Shown: piece by piece, positions 7,337 through 14,153 of the stretch | Numbering within the stretch: position 1 is the first letter of the stretch | Layout: every line of letters begins with the position of its first letter | Origin: an uncultured Collinsella sp. | GTDB lineage: Bacteria; Actinomycetota; Coriobacteriia; Coriobacteriales; Coriobacteriaceae | DNA: 23,355 bases | Assembly (NCBI GenBank): GCA_902493615.1 | Contig: CABUQK010000014.1 | Span: 1-23,355 of the forward strand | Direction: 5' to 3' | Translations under genes and position numbers: made by a program | Notes under the pieces: generated by a model | Seen by the model: the letters and a program-made list of their open reading frames with translations, nothing else | The model's database searches: none | Told to the model about the DNA's origin: nothing

Positions 7337-8290
7337 ATGGAACCTAAGCAGTATTACATCGGCATCGACGTCGGCGGCACTTCGGTTAAGGAGGGCCTGT
7401 TCGACGAGGACGGCAACCTGCTTGCCAAGGCCAGCGTGCCCACGCCTCCTATCGTTGACGCTGCGGGCTTTGCCGCGGTGACCGAGGCTATCGACCAGGT
7501 GGTCGCCAAGGCACAGATTCCGCGTGCCTTTGTGGCGGGCATTGGTCTGGCCGTTCCGTGTCCCATTCCGGCGTCGGGCGATGCCAAGGTCAAGGCCAAC
7601 ATTGCCATTAACCTGCCCGAGCTGAGGGTCGCCATTCAGGAGCACTGCCCCGATGCGGTCGTTAAGTATGAGAACGATGCCAACGCCGCTGCCATGGGCG
7701 AGGCCTGGCTCGGTTCTGCCAAGGGCGTGCAGAACGTGGTGATGGTCACCATCGGTACCGGCGTGGGCGGCGGCGTTATCGTTAACGGCGACGTGGTATC
7801 GGGCGTTGTGGGCGCCGGCGGCGAGATTGGCCACATGTGCCTGAATCCGGCTGAGGAACGCACCTGCGGTTGTGGCGGCCATGGCCATCTGGAGCAGTAT
7901 TCCAGCGCCACCGGCGTGGTGAGCAACTACCTTGCCGAGTGCGAGAAAGCGGGTGTCGAGCCCATCGAACTCACCGGTCCCTCCGATTCCAAGGACGTGT
8001 TCCAGGCCTGCCGCGAGGGCGACAAGCTCGCGCTTGCCGCGGCCGATACCATGGCCGACTATCTCGGTCGCGCCCTGGCGCTTATCGCCAACGTGGTCGA
8101 CCCCGAGATGTTCCTGATCGGTGGCGGCGCGTCCGCTTCGGCCGATGTCTACCTCGATAAGGTTCGCGAGCACTTTAAACAATACGCGCTTTCCGCCTCG
8201 CGCGAGACGCCCATTAAGGTCGCTTCGCTCGGAAACGACGCCGGCATCATCGGTGCCGCCTACGTAGCCCTGCGCGCCGCCGGTAAATAG
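7337..8290 (+). CDS. ROK-family sugar kinase (glucokinase-like)
   Basis: Cytosolic kinase of 317 residues, probably phosphorylating glucose or a related hexose such as mannose or an N-acetyl amino sugar. IGIDVGGTSVKEGLFD is the N-terminal phosphate-binding motif, ENDANAAAMGE holds the catalytic Asp region, and IGTGVGGGVIVNG with GAGGEIGHM forms the ROK signature. The structural zinc site (His166, Cys177, Cys179) has His184 where most members have a third Cys, reading CGCGGHGHLEQY. ATG 7337 follows AAAGGTGG (7323-7330) by six bases. The in-frame extension to 7271 overlaps a terminator-like hairpin and was rejected. The divergent GntR regulator and manA suggest a hexose-catabolic role; substrate specificity is not certain. 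Confidence 0.92.
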   Translation: MEPKQYYIGIDVGGTSVKEGLFDEDGNLLAKASVPTPPIVDAAGFAAVTEAIDQVVAKAQIPRAFVAGIGLAVPCPIPASGDAKVKANIAINLPELRVAIQEHCPDAVVKYENDANAAAMGEAWLGSAKGVQNVVMVTIGTGVGGGVIVNGDVVSGVVGAGGEIGHMCLNPAEERTCGCGGHGHLEQYSSATGVVSNYLAECEKAGVEPIELTGPSDSKDVFQACREGDKLALAAADTMADYLGRALALIANVVDPEMFLIGGGASASADVYLDKVREHFKQYALSASRETPIKVASLGNDAGIIGAAYVALRAAGK

Positions 8291-8316
8291 TCGGTGTAGG
8301 AGGGCGGGTGGTATAA

Positions 8317-8337
8317 GGGGGGCAGATTTCGCCCCCC
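8317..8337 (+). terminator. possible terminator after the ROK kinase gene
   Basis: GGGGGGC pairs with GCCCCCC around a 7-nt loop, 26 bp after the stop. No T run follows, so intrinsic termination here is uncertain. Confidence 0.4.
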
Positions 8338-8398
8338 CCAGGCTCGCCCCAAATTGTGCCGCGGCCCTTGCGTCTCATAAGGTTCGGCGCCAGCGTGC

Positions 8399-8404
8399 TA
8401 CCAT
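8399..8404 (+). promoter_or_regulatory. candidate -10 element of ppaC
   Basis: TACCAT preceded by GC lies 39 nt before the ppaC start. No clear -35 is visible. Confidence 0.3.
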
Positions 8405-8443
8405 AGCTACGTCCAAGTACACATATACAAGTGGAGGATATCC

Positions 8444-9367
8444 ATGGCAAACGTTCTTGTCTTTGGTCACCAGAACCCCGATAACGACGCCATCATGAGC
8501 GCCGTCGTCCTGTCCCAGCTGCTCAATCAGGTTGAGTATGCTGGCAACACCTACGAGGCTTGCGCTCTGGGCCAGCTTCCGGCCGAGTCCGCCAAGCTGC
8601 TTGCCGACGCCGGCATTGCCGAGCCCCGCGTGATTGAGTCCGTCGAGGCCGGTCAGCTCGTCGTCCTCACCGACCACAACGAGTCTGCCCAGTCCGTTGC
8701 CGGTCTTAAGGACGCCACGGTCTTTGGTGTCGTCGACCATCACCGCATCGGCGACTTCGAGACCGCCGGCCCGCTGCACTACATCTGCCTGCCCTGGGGC
8801 TCCAGCTGCACCATCGTCACCAAGCTCGCCGGCGTGCTCGGCGTTGAGCTTTCCGACGTCCAGGCCAAGCTGCTGCTCTCGGCCATGATGACCGATACGC
8901 TCATGCTCAAGAGCCCCACCACCACCGATGTCGACCGCGCCGTCGCCGCCAAGCTCGGCGGGCAGGTGGGCGTCGACCCGGTCAAGTTTGGCATGGAGGT
9001 CTTCCTCACCCGTCCGTCCGGCTCCTTCACCGCAGCCGAGATGGTCGGCAACGACATCAAGATGTTCGAGCCCGCCGGCAAGAAGCTGCTCATCGGCCAG
9101 TACGAGACTGTCGACAAGACCCGCGCACTCGGCATGATCGACGAGATTCGCGAGGCCATGCGCGCCTACGCCGCCGAGAAGGGTGCCGACGGCATCGTCC
9201 TGTGCATCACCGACATCATGGAGGAGGGCTCGCAGGTCCTGCTCGAGGGCGAGACCGAGGCTGCTCAGAAGGGCCTGGGCATTGCCGACGAGCACGACGG
9301 CGTCTGGATGCCGGGCGTTCTCTCCCGTAAGAAGCAAGTCGCTGCCCCCATCATGGCCGCCTGCTAG
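8444..9367 (+). CDS. ppaC: manganese-dependent inorganic pyrophosphatase (family II)
   Basis: Hydrolyses pyrophosphate to phosphate, pulling biosynthetic reactions forward. The 307-residue protein is the compact form without CBS or DRTGG regulatory domains. The N-terminal DHH domain has GHQNPDNDA (metal-binding His and Asp residues), a TDHNE segment and VVDHHRI. The DHHA2 domain ends with SRKKQVAAPI, whose Arg and Lys residues bind substrate in this family. The ATG follows GGAGG (8432-8436). It lies alone between its own -10-like element and a strong terminator, which fits a monocistronic, well-expressed gene. Confidence 0.96.
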   Translation: MANVLVFGHQNPDNDAIMSAVVLSQLLNQVEYAGNTYEACALGQLPAESAKLLADAGIAEPRVIESVEAGQLVVLTDHNESAQSVAGLKDATVFGVVDHHRIGDFETAGPLHYICLPWGSSCTIVTKLAGVLGVELSDVQAKLLLSAMMTDTLMLKSPTTTDVDRAVAAKLGGQVGVDPVKFGMEVFLTRPSGSFTAAEMVGNDIKMFEPAGKKLLIGQYETVDKTRALGMIDEIREAMRAYAAEKGADGIVLCITDIMEEGSQVLLEGETEAAQKGLGIADEHDGVWMPGVLSRKKQVAAPIMAAC

Positions 9368-9387
9368 GTTTAGTTGACCAAATGCCA

Positions 9388-9426
9388 CGACCGGATCGCG
9401 GACGCCCCGCGCTCCGGTCGTTTTTT
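9388..9426 (+). terminator. intrinsic terminator of ppaC
   Basis: CGACCGGA/TCCGGTCG plus CGCGG/CCGCG, interrupted by one mismatch, form a 13-bp stem on a 5-nt loop, followed by six T. It lies 20 bp after the ppaC stop. Confidence 0.9.
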
Positions 9427-9564
9427 GTGCACGGCGCCGCGTCGTCTCTTGGACAGGCGTGCCCGTGCCGTTGGGCAAATAATGTTCAACCTGTGGTTCC
9501 GCTTTTCGGCCACGCCTGCGTGCTTGTCGTGCAGGGTAGGCTAGATGCAAGCGTAATACGTTAG

Positions 9565-9601
9565 AGCGCGGCGCCGCCACTTGGGCGGGCCGTGCTTTTT
9601 T
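9565..9601 (+). terminator. terminator-like hairpin in the nhaA leader
   Basis: The stem pairs AGCGCGGC (9565-9572) with GCCGTGCT (9589-9596) and, after one bulged G, CCGCC (9574-9578) with GGCGG (9584-9588) around loop ACTTG. TTTTTT (9596-9601) follows directly. It ends 33 bp before the nhaA start and upstream of its ribosome site, where it would block expression unless promoters lie between or it is regulated. A small hairpin, ACGGGA/TCCCGT (9605-9620), comes next, immediately before AAAGGAG. Confidence 0.7.
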
Positions 9602-9634
9602 AAGACGGGAGCTTTCCCGTGAAAGGAGCCGCCC

Positions 9635-10993
9635 ATGGCAGCAACTGAGCAGCTGTTCAACGTTCGTGAGCGCAAGCGCTTTGAACGTCACGACATCTGG
9701 GAGCGCATCGCCGAGAACGGCACGATTTCCGCCGCCGTCATGGTCTTCGCCGCCATCGCCGCCGTCATCTGTGCCAATACCGATGCCTACGAGGCCATCC
9801 ATCACTTTTTGGAGACCCCGCTGTATGTGGGTCTGGGGCATTTGACGGCTGGCCTCACCGTCGAGCTTTTCGTCAACGACTTCCTCATGGCGATTTTCTT
9901 TTTGCTGGTGGGCATTGAGCTCAAATATGAAATGACGGTCGGCGAGCTCAAAAACCCGCGCCAGGCTATGCTTCCCATGCTGGCGGCCGTGGGCGGCGTC
10001 GTCGTTCCCGCCTGCATCTATCTGATCTTTAACCATGCCGGCGCGCACAACGGCTGGGCCATTCCCATGGCAACCGATATTGCCTTTGCGCTGGGCGTGC
10101 TGTCGCTTTTGGGCAATCGCGTGCCCAACGGCGTGCGCGTGTTCTTCTCGACGCTCGCCATCGCCGACGACCTCATTTCCATCGCCGCCATCGCCATCTT
10201 CTACGGTCAGAGTCCCAATCCGTTTTGGTTGGGCGCCGCCGCGCTTGTGACCTGCGCGCTCGTGTGGCTCAACAAGACGCAGCATTACCGCCTTGCCCCG
10301 TATTCGGTACTGGGCCTGCTGTTGTGGTTCTGCATGTTCAAGAGCGGCGTGCACGCTACGCTTGCTGGCGTCATCCTGGCCTTCACCATCCCGGCCAAGT
10401 GCGGTGTTAAGCTTGATAGCCTCACCGATTGGCTGGGCGAGTGCTTGCCGCTGCTCGATGACCGCTACGACGACGAGGCGCACATCCTGGGCCAGCATGA
10501 CTTTACCGTCTCGACCACCAAAGTCGAGCGCGTCATGCACCGCGTGACCCCGCCGCTCATCCGCATGGAGCGTCTGATCTCCACGCCGGTTAACTTTGTG
10601 ATTCTGCCGATCTTTGCGTTCGTGAACGCACAGGTTCGCCTGGTGGGCGTGGACATGAGCACGCTACTCACCGACCCGGTGACGCTCGGCGTGTACTTTG
10701 GCATGCTGCTGGGCAAGCCGATCGGTATCTTTGGCATGACGTTCGCCTTGGTCAAGCTCAAGGCCTGCGAGCTGCCGCGCAATGTCAACTGGCACATGAT
10801 TGCCGGTGTGGGCATTCTGGGCGGCATCGGCTTTACCATGTCGATTCTCATCAGCGGCCTTGCCTTCCCGACGGCCCAGTTTGAGGTTCTGGCTGCCAAG
10901 GCCGCTATTCTCGCCGGCTCTGTCACCGCGGCCGTACTTGGCATGATCTACATGAGTGTGATCTGCAAGCACCCCGCGCCCAAGAACGAGTAG
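9635..10993 (+). CDS. nhaA: Na+/H+ antiporter NhaA
   Basis: Inner-membrane antiporter that exports Na+ (or Li+) in exchange for protons, for sodium tolerance and pH control. The 452 residues include about a dozen hydrophobic segments. FVNDFLMAIFFLLVGIELKYE, ATDIAFALGVLSLLG and STLAIADDLISIAAIAIFYG are family hallmarks. Asp178-Asp179 in ADDL match the ion-binding Asp pair, and GKPIGIFGMTF lies in the later transport core. An N-terminal cytosolic stretch of about 30 charged residues and a hydrophilic loop (LLDDRYDDEAHILGQHDF) lengthen it relative to the ~390-residue E. coli protein. The ATG follows AAAGGAG (9622-9628). Its leader holds a terminator-like hairpin, so attenuation is possible. Confidence 0.96.
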   Translation: MAATEQLFNVRERKRFERHDIWERIAENGTISAAVMVFAAIAAVICANTDAYEAIHHFLETPLYVGLGHLTAGLTVELFVNDFLMAIFFLLVGIELKYEMTVGELKNPRQAMLPMLAAVGGVVVPACIYLIFNHAGAHNGWAIPMATDIAFALGVLSLLGNRVPNGVRVFFSTLAIADDLISIAAIAIFYGQSPNPFWLGAAALVTCALVWLNKTQHYRLAPYSVLGLLLWFCMFKSGVHATLAGVILAFTIPAKCGVKLDSLTDWLGECLPLLDDRYDDEAHILGQHDFTVSTTKVERVMHRVTPPLIRMERLISTPVNFVILPIFAFVNAQVRLVGVDMSTLLTDPVTLGVYFGMLLGKPIGIFGMTFALVKLKACELPRNVNWHMIAGVGILGGIGFTMSILISGLAFPTAQFEVLAAKAAILAGSVTAAVLGMIYMSVICKHPAPKNE

Positions 10994-11074
10994 GCGCGTA
11001 GAAACGGACGCCAGAGCCTGCTCGAGCGCGTGTAAAACGCGGTTTTGAGTAGTACTTGCCACCTGCCGGACACC

Positions 11075-11111
11075 CCAGTGGCCAAAAAACGCCGTTTGTG
11101 AGTACTGTCAC
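11075..11111 (-). repeat. 37-nt element, copy 1
   Basis: On the minus strand this reads GTGACAGTACTCA, nine unrelated bases, then TTTTTTGGCCACTGG. It matches copy 2 at all but three positions outside the 9-nt spacer, with identical spacing. The A-tract and GAGTAC end also form part of the nhaA-side terminator stem. Confidence 0.7.
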
Positions 11112-11128
11112 AAACGGCGTTTCATTTT
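11087..11128 (+). terminator. strong stem-loop after nhaA
   Basis: A perfect 15-bp stem (11087-11101 with 11108-11122; arm AAACGCCGTTTGTGA) with a 6-nt loop is followed by TTTCATTTT. A six-A tract precedes it, so it could act in both directions. It lies 93 bp after the nhaA stop. Confidence 0.85.
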
Positions 11129-11224
11129 AGGCGCGAAAAATAATGTACAAATCTATTCTGTCTGTGCATTAACGATTGCGTGGCTGGACGAAAAATGCCG
11201 ATGCATCCTTCCAAAACCGGACAC

Positions 11225-11247
11225 AAAAGGCCAAGACTGGCCTTTTT
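11225..11247. terminator. short bidirectional terminator
   Basis: AAAAGGCC/GGCCTTTT, an 8-bp stem with a 6-nt loop, is followed by T on the plus strand and by U from the A tract on the minus strand. It lies between two convergent genes and could end the small minus-strand gene or nhaA readthrough. Confidence 0.7.
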
Positions 11248-11273
11248 AATTCAAAATCGCTGTTACTAAAAAA

Positions 11274-11310
11274 GTAACAGTACTCATATTTGCTATTTTT
11301 TGACCACAGG
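11274..11310 (+). repeat. 37-nt element, copy 2
   Basis: Reads GTAACAGTACTCA, nine unrelated bases, then TTTTTTGACCACAGG. Its left end forms the right arm of a 7-bp hairpin, CTGTTAC/GTAACAG (11260-11266 with 11274-11280). Read from the small minus-strand gene, it begins 16 bp after the stop and leads into that hairpin, the same arrangement as copy 1 has behind nhaA. Confidence 0.7.
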
Positions 11311-11325
11311 CCCCAATGACTAGGT

Positions 11326-11580
11326 TTATTCCACGGTGCCGTAGACGGCGCCCCAGCCGTGGGCGGCCAAGGCGGAGTTGAGCTGGTCGCAAAGTGACTG
11401 GCGGTCGTAATAGCCGGGCGGTAGCAGGTTCACGATTTCCATGAGATCGGGCGCCAGGTCCAAGATTTCGGCCTGTACGATCAGATCCAGGCGGTCGATG
11501 GCGTGGCGGTCGTAAAACAGTCCGTCGACCAGGCGCTGAAGGTCGCCGAATTCCTCGGCCTGGAACGATCCGTACTCCAT
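11326..11580 (-). CDS. small acidic hypothetical protein
   Basis: An 84-residue protein I do not recognise. It is acidic, with many Asp/Glu and Leu residues in its first half (GDLQRLVDGLFYDRHAIDRLDLIVQ), the phrase EIVNLLPPGYYDRQSLCDQLNSAL in the middle, and a short Gly-rich end (GWGAVYG). No signal peptide, membrane segment or metal motif is visible, so a compact helical cytosolic protein is likely. AAGGAGGC (complement of 11584-11591) lies three bases before the ATG, which supports real translation. It is divergent from the aminotransferase gene and convergent with nhaA. The LLPPGYYD...L phrase might be a conserved core worth an HMM search. Confidence 0.75.
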   Translation of the reverse strand: MEYGSFQAEEFGDLQRLVDGLFYDRHAIDRLDLIVQAEILDLAPDLMEIVNLLPPGYYDRQSLCDQLNSALAAHGWGAVYGTVE

Positions 11581-11682
11581 AGTGCCTCCTTGGGCGCTTC
11601 ATGCCGGCATGCGCGGCGATTCGTAATTCATTGCGATGGACTTAATCTATCACGGCTTCATAACGTTGCGACGGTGGCGGTC

Positions 11683-11688
11683 TATACT
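11683..11688 (+). promoter_or_regulatory. candidate -10 element of the aminotransferase gene
   Basis: TATACT lies 41 nt before ATG 11730. No consensus -35 is visible at 16-18 bp. Confidence 0.4.
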
Positions 11689-11729
11689 TAGAAGAATTGC
11701 AACGTACCGCTTCGTGAAAGGTCGCACCC

Positions 11730-13034
11730 ATGCAGACGATCTACCAGAAGATGGAAACCACCGAACTCGATGCCGCCATCGAGGCGCTCAAAGCCGAGGT
11801 CGCCGAGGTCAAGGCCAAGGGCCTGGCGCTCGACATGGCCCGCGGCAAGCCGTCGCCCTCCCAGGTGGACATCTCTCGACCCATGCTCGATATCCTCAAT
11901 GCCGATGCCGATCTGCACGACGGCAACGTCGACTGTTCCAACTACGGCTGCTTTGAGGGCATTCCCTCGGCACGCAAGCTAGCGGGGGAGTTCCTGGGTT
12001 GCCCCGCCGAGCAGACGCTCGTGCTGGGTTCGTCGAGCCTGCTGATCGAGCACGATATCGCCGGTATGTTCTGGCGTTGCGGCTCGTGCGGCAACGAGCC
12101 CTGGGAGGCTTACGAGGCAGCGCACGACGGCAAGAAGGTCAAGTTTCTGTGCCCTGTTCCCGGCTACGACCGCCACTTTGGCATCACCGCCGATCTGGGT
12201 ATCGAGAACGTCCCCGTCGCGATGACCGACAACGGCCCCGACATGGACGAGGTCGAGCGCCTCGTCGCCGCCGACGATTCCATCAAGGGCATCTGGTGCG
12301 TGCCCAAGTATTCCAACCCCACGGGCATCACCTTTAGCGAGGACACTGTGCGCCGCCTGGTTGAGATGCCCACGGCCGCACCCGATTTCCGTATCTTCTG
12401 GGACAACGCCTACTGCGTGCACGACCTGTACGACGAGACCGACGAGCTCGCAAACATCTTTGACCTCGCTCGCGCGGCGGGCACCGAGGACCGCGTGGTG
12501 GCATTTGCCTCGACGTCCAAGATCACCTTCCCGGGCGCCGGTATCGGCTTTATCGGTGCGAGCCCCGCGGTCATCGCCGAGTTCTCCAAGCGCCTGAAGG
12601 CCGGCCTCATCAGCGCCGACAAGCTCAACCAGCTGCGTCACGTGCGCTTCCTTCCCACCATCGAGGCGGTCAAGGAGCACATGAAAAAGCATGCCGAGTT
12701 TTTGCGTCCGCGCTTTGAGGCCGTTGAGCGCAAGCTCACCGAGGGCCTGGGCGGCACGGGCTGCGCCACCTGGACGCACCCCCGCGGCGGCTACTTTGTG
12801 AGCTTCGATGGTCCCGAGGGCTCGGCCCAAAAGGTCGCCGCGCTGTGCGCCGACCTGGGCGTCAAGCTCACGCCGGCCGGTGCTACCTGGCCCTATGGCA
12901 AGGATCCGCGCGATACCAACATCCGCATCGCGCCGAGCTATCCCACGGTCGAGGACCTGGAGGCCGCGCTCGATGTGCTGGTGCTGGCCGTCAAGCTCGT
13001 CGCTGCCGAGCTTGCGCGTGCCGAGCGCGCCTAA
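11730..13034 (+). CDS. PLP-dependent aminotransferase, aspartate aminotransferase subgroup Ic
   Basis: Fold-type I PLP enzyme of 434 residues, probably moving the amino group between aspartate and 2-oxoglutarate. Features fit the actinobacterial subgroup Ic family (PF12897 type) rather than classical AspC: LDMARGKPSPSQVDIS near the N-terminus, CSNYGCFEGIPSARKL, CPVPGYDRHF, VPKYSNPTGITF, DNAYCVHDLYD (PLP Asp/Tyr region), ASTSKITFPGAG with predicted Schiff-base Lys264, and a C-terminal Arg in NIRIAPSYP that should bind the substrate carboxylate. The ATG follows GAAAGG with a long spacer. The STAS gene starts 51 bp later but seems to have its own -10-like site. Exact substrate cannot be proven from sequence. 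Confidence 0.92.
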   Translation: MQTIYQKMETTELDAAIEALKAEVAEVKAKGLALDMARGKPSPSQVDISRPMLDILNADADLHDGNVDCSNYGCFEGIPSARKLAGEFLGCPAEQTLVLGSSSLLIEHDIAGMFWRCGSCGNEPWEAYEAAHDGKKVKFLCPVPGYDRHFGITADLGIENVPVAMTDNGPDMDEVERLVAADDSIKGIWCVPKYSNPTGITFSEDTVRRLVEMPTAAPDFRIFWDNAYCVHDLYDETDELANIFDLARAAGTEDRVVAFASTSKITFPGAGIGFIGASPAVIAEFSKRLKAGLISADKLNQLRHVRFLPTIEAVKEHMKKHAEFLRPRFEAVERKLTEGLGGTGCATWTHPRGGYFVSFDGPEGSAQKVAALCADLGVKLTPAGATWPYGKDPRDTNIRIAPSYPTVEDLEAALDVLVLAVKLVAAELARAERA

Positions 13035-13048
13035 CGCGCGGCTTCCCG

Positions 13049-13054
13049 TACTAT
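13049..13054 (+). promoter_or_regulatory. candidate -10 element of the STAS gene
   Basis: TACTAT preceded by CG lies 31 nt before ATG 13086, within the 51-bp gap after the aminotransferase gene. Confidence 0.3.
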
Positions 13055-13085
13055 CCGCACTTTCGATACGTAAAGGAGCGTATAC

Positions 13086-13400
13086 ATGGATTTGGGTATT
13101 TCCACCAACCCCACGCCAGAGCTCTACACCATTAAGGTAACCGGCGAGATCGATATCTCTAACGCCGATAGCCTGCGTAATGCCATCGACCTGGCGCTCG
13201 AGCAGCCCACTGAGGCCGTTGAGCTCGATTTTGCCCAGGTGAGCTACATCGATTCGACGGGCATTGGCGTGCTCGTGGGCGCCGCGCACCACGCGGTCGA
13301 CCACGGCAAGCGCTTTAGCTGCACCAATGTGCAGCCCCCGGTGATGCGCGTGGTCCAGCTGTTGGGTGTCGACCAGGAGATTTCGATCACCGCTGCATAA
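13086..13400 (+). CDS. STAS-domain anti-sigma factor antagonist
   Basis: A 104-residue single STAS domain of the SpoIIAA/RsbV type. Such proteins bind an anti-sigma kinase and release a sigma factor when unphosphorylated. TIKVTGEIDISNADSLRNAI forms the N-terminal strand and helix, and YIDSTGIGVLVGA holds the predicted phosphoacceptor Ser57. AAGGAG (13072-13077) lies eight bases before the ATG. No kinase, phosphatase or sigma gene lies next to it here, so its partners must be encoded elsewhere or it may act in another signalling pathway. It stands between the aminotransferase and tat genes without an obvious functional link. Confidence 0.92.
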   Translation: MDLGISTNPTPELYTIKVTGEIDISNADSLRNAIDLALEQPTEAVELDFAQVSYIDSTGIGVLVGAAHHAVDHGKRFSCTNVQPPVMRVVQLLGVDQEISITAA

Positions 13401-13444
13401 TCTTTGCCCCCAAAAGGGCGTGCCGTTTGGCATATGTTTGTGAT

Positions 13445-13478
13445 GCGCTCGGACGTTTTGGCGTCCGGGCGCTATACT
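13445..13478 (+). promoter_or_regulatory. candidate tatA promoter with overlapping hairpin
   Basis: TATACT (13473-13478) is a good -10 about 75 nt before the tatA start. Directly upstream is an inverted repeat (GCGC and CGGACG, 13445-13455, with CGTCCG and GCGC, 13462-13472) that occupies the -35 position. It might be an operator or the weak terminator of the STAS gene. A 7-bp hairpin, GGCTCGA/TCGAGCC (13522-13541), then sits two bases ahead of the ribosome site. Confidence 0.4.
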
Positions 13479-13543
13479 TGACCGAATGAATAGACGAGTT
13501 CCGGCCGAATGGCGCGGTGCGGGCTCGACTCACATCGAGCCTT

Positions 13544-13548
13544 GGAGG
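13544..13548 (+). promoter_or_regulatory. ribosome binding site deciding the tatA GTG start
   Basis: GGAGG lies five bases before GTG 13554. The family N-terminus MFGIGEGEL begins exactly there, so the longer open frame from 13509 is not the gene start. Confidence 0.8.
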
Positions 13549-13553
13549 TATGT

Positions 13554-14153
13554 GTGTTTGGTATTGGAGAGGGTGAGCTCGCGATCATCGTGGTCTTCGG
13601 CTTTTTGCTGTTTGGCCCGGATAAGCTCCCACAGATGGGCCGCACGATCGGCCGTGCCATCCGTCAGTTCCGCGAGACGCAGGAAAAGATGACGGCCGTT
13701 GTTCAGTCCGAGATTATCGATCCGGTAAGTGAGGCCGCTTCGGCACCGGTCAAGCCCAAGAAGACTGCCGTCGATGACGATTCCGATGCAGACGAGGATG
13801 CCGTCGAGACGGCTGCGCCCGCAAAGAAGGAGACCTTTGCCGAGCGCCGTGCCCGCCTTGCCGCCGAGAAGGCCGCGAGCGAGGCTGCCGCCGAGGGCGA
13901 GGGTGCTGCTGAGGAGTCCGAGGCCGAGGGCGCCGAGCCTGCCGCTGCCGCCGAGCCTGTCGTCGAGCCCGAGCCTGCTGCAGAGCCAGAGTCCGAGCCC
14001 GAGCCGGCAGAGCCCACGACGGCTGACCTCTACGCCCGTCGTCCCCGCAAGCGCAAGGCCGTCGTCGACCAGCTCGCTCGCGAGCTCGAGGCCGAGGACG
14101 AGGCCGTTGCCGAGGCTGCCACCGCCGACGCCTCGAAGGGAGGCGATGAGTAA
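13554..14153 (+). CDS. tatA: twin-arginine translocase subunit TatA/TatB family
   Basis: Membrane component of the Tat pathway that exports folded proteins. MFGIGEGELAIIVVFGFLLFGPDKLPQMGRTIGRAIRQFRE shows the single N-terminal membrane helix (about 6-20), the FGP hinge and the amphipathic helix. The rest of the 199 residues is an unusually long acidic tail: alternating Ala/Glu/Asp (EGEGAAEESEAEGAEPA), Pro-Glu repeats, and a basic patch YARRPRKRKAVVDQLARELE near the end. Typical TatA proteins are 60-100 residues, and TatB is longer, so TatB is possible. It overlaps tatC by one base (TAATG), which implies translational coupling. A second Tat small subunit is not present here. Confidence 0.92.
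   Translation: MFGIGEGELAIIVVFGFLLFGPDKLPQMGRTIGRAIRQFRETQEKMTAVVQSEIIDPVSEAASAPVKPKKTAVDDDSDADEDAVETAAPAKKETFAERRARLAAEKAASEAAAEGEGAAEESEAEGAEPAAAAEPVVEPEPAAEPESEPEPAEPTTADLYARRPRKRKAVVDQLARELEAEDEAVAEAATADASKGGDE

Larger units (their letters stand above)
10994..11325. other. convergent intergenic region with repeated element and hairpins
   Basis: The 332 bp between nhaA and the convergent small gene are clearly more AT-rich than the genes. They contain a degenerate motif copy (11029-11062), two good copies of a 37-nt element in opposite orientation (11075-11111 and 11274-11310), a strong stem-loop (11087-11122), a short terminator (11225-11247) and a small hairpin (11260-11280). I see no gene. 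Confidence 0.6.

Noticed and set aside
9565..9620. Firm assignment of the nhaA leader to a known Li+/Na+ riboswitch
   Set aside because: I cannot recall the consensus reliably enough to match it by eye, so it is reported only as a hypothesis.
8375..10540. 721-residue minus-strand open frame across ppaC and nhaA
   Set aside because: It spans two genes and their terminators, has no motif and is a compositional shadow.
11246..11602. 118-residue minus-strand frame overlapping the small gene
   Set aside because: Arg/Pro-rich composition and no ribosome site. The 84-residue frame in the same region has both good composition and AAGGAGG.
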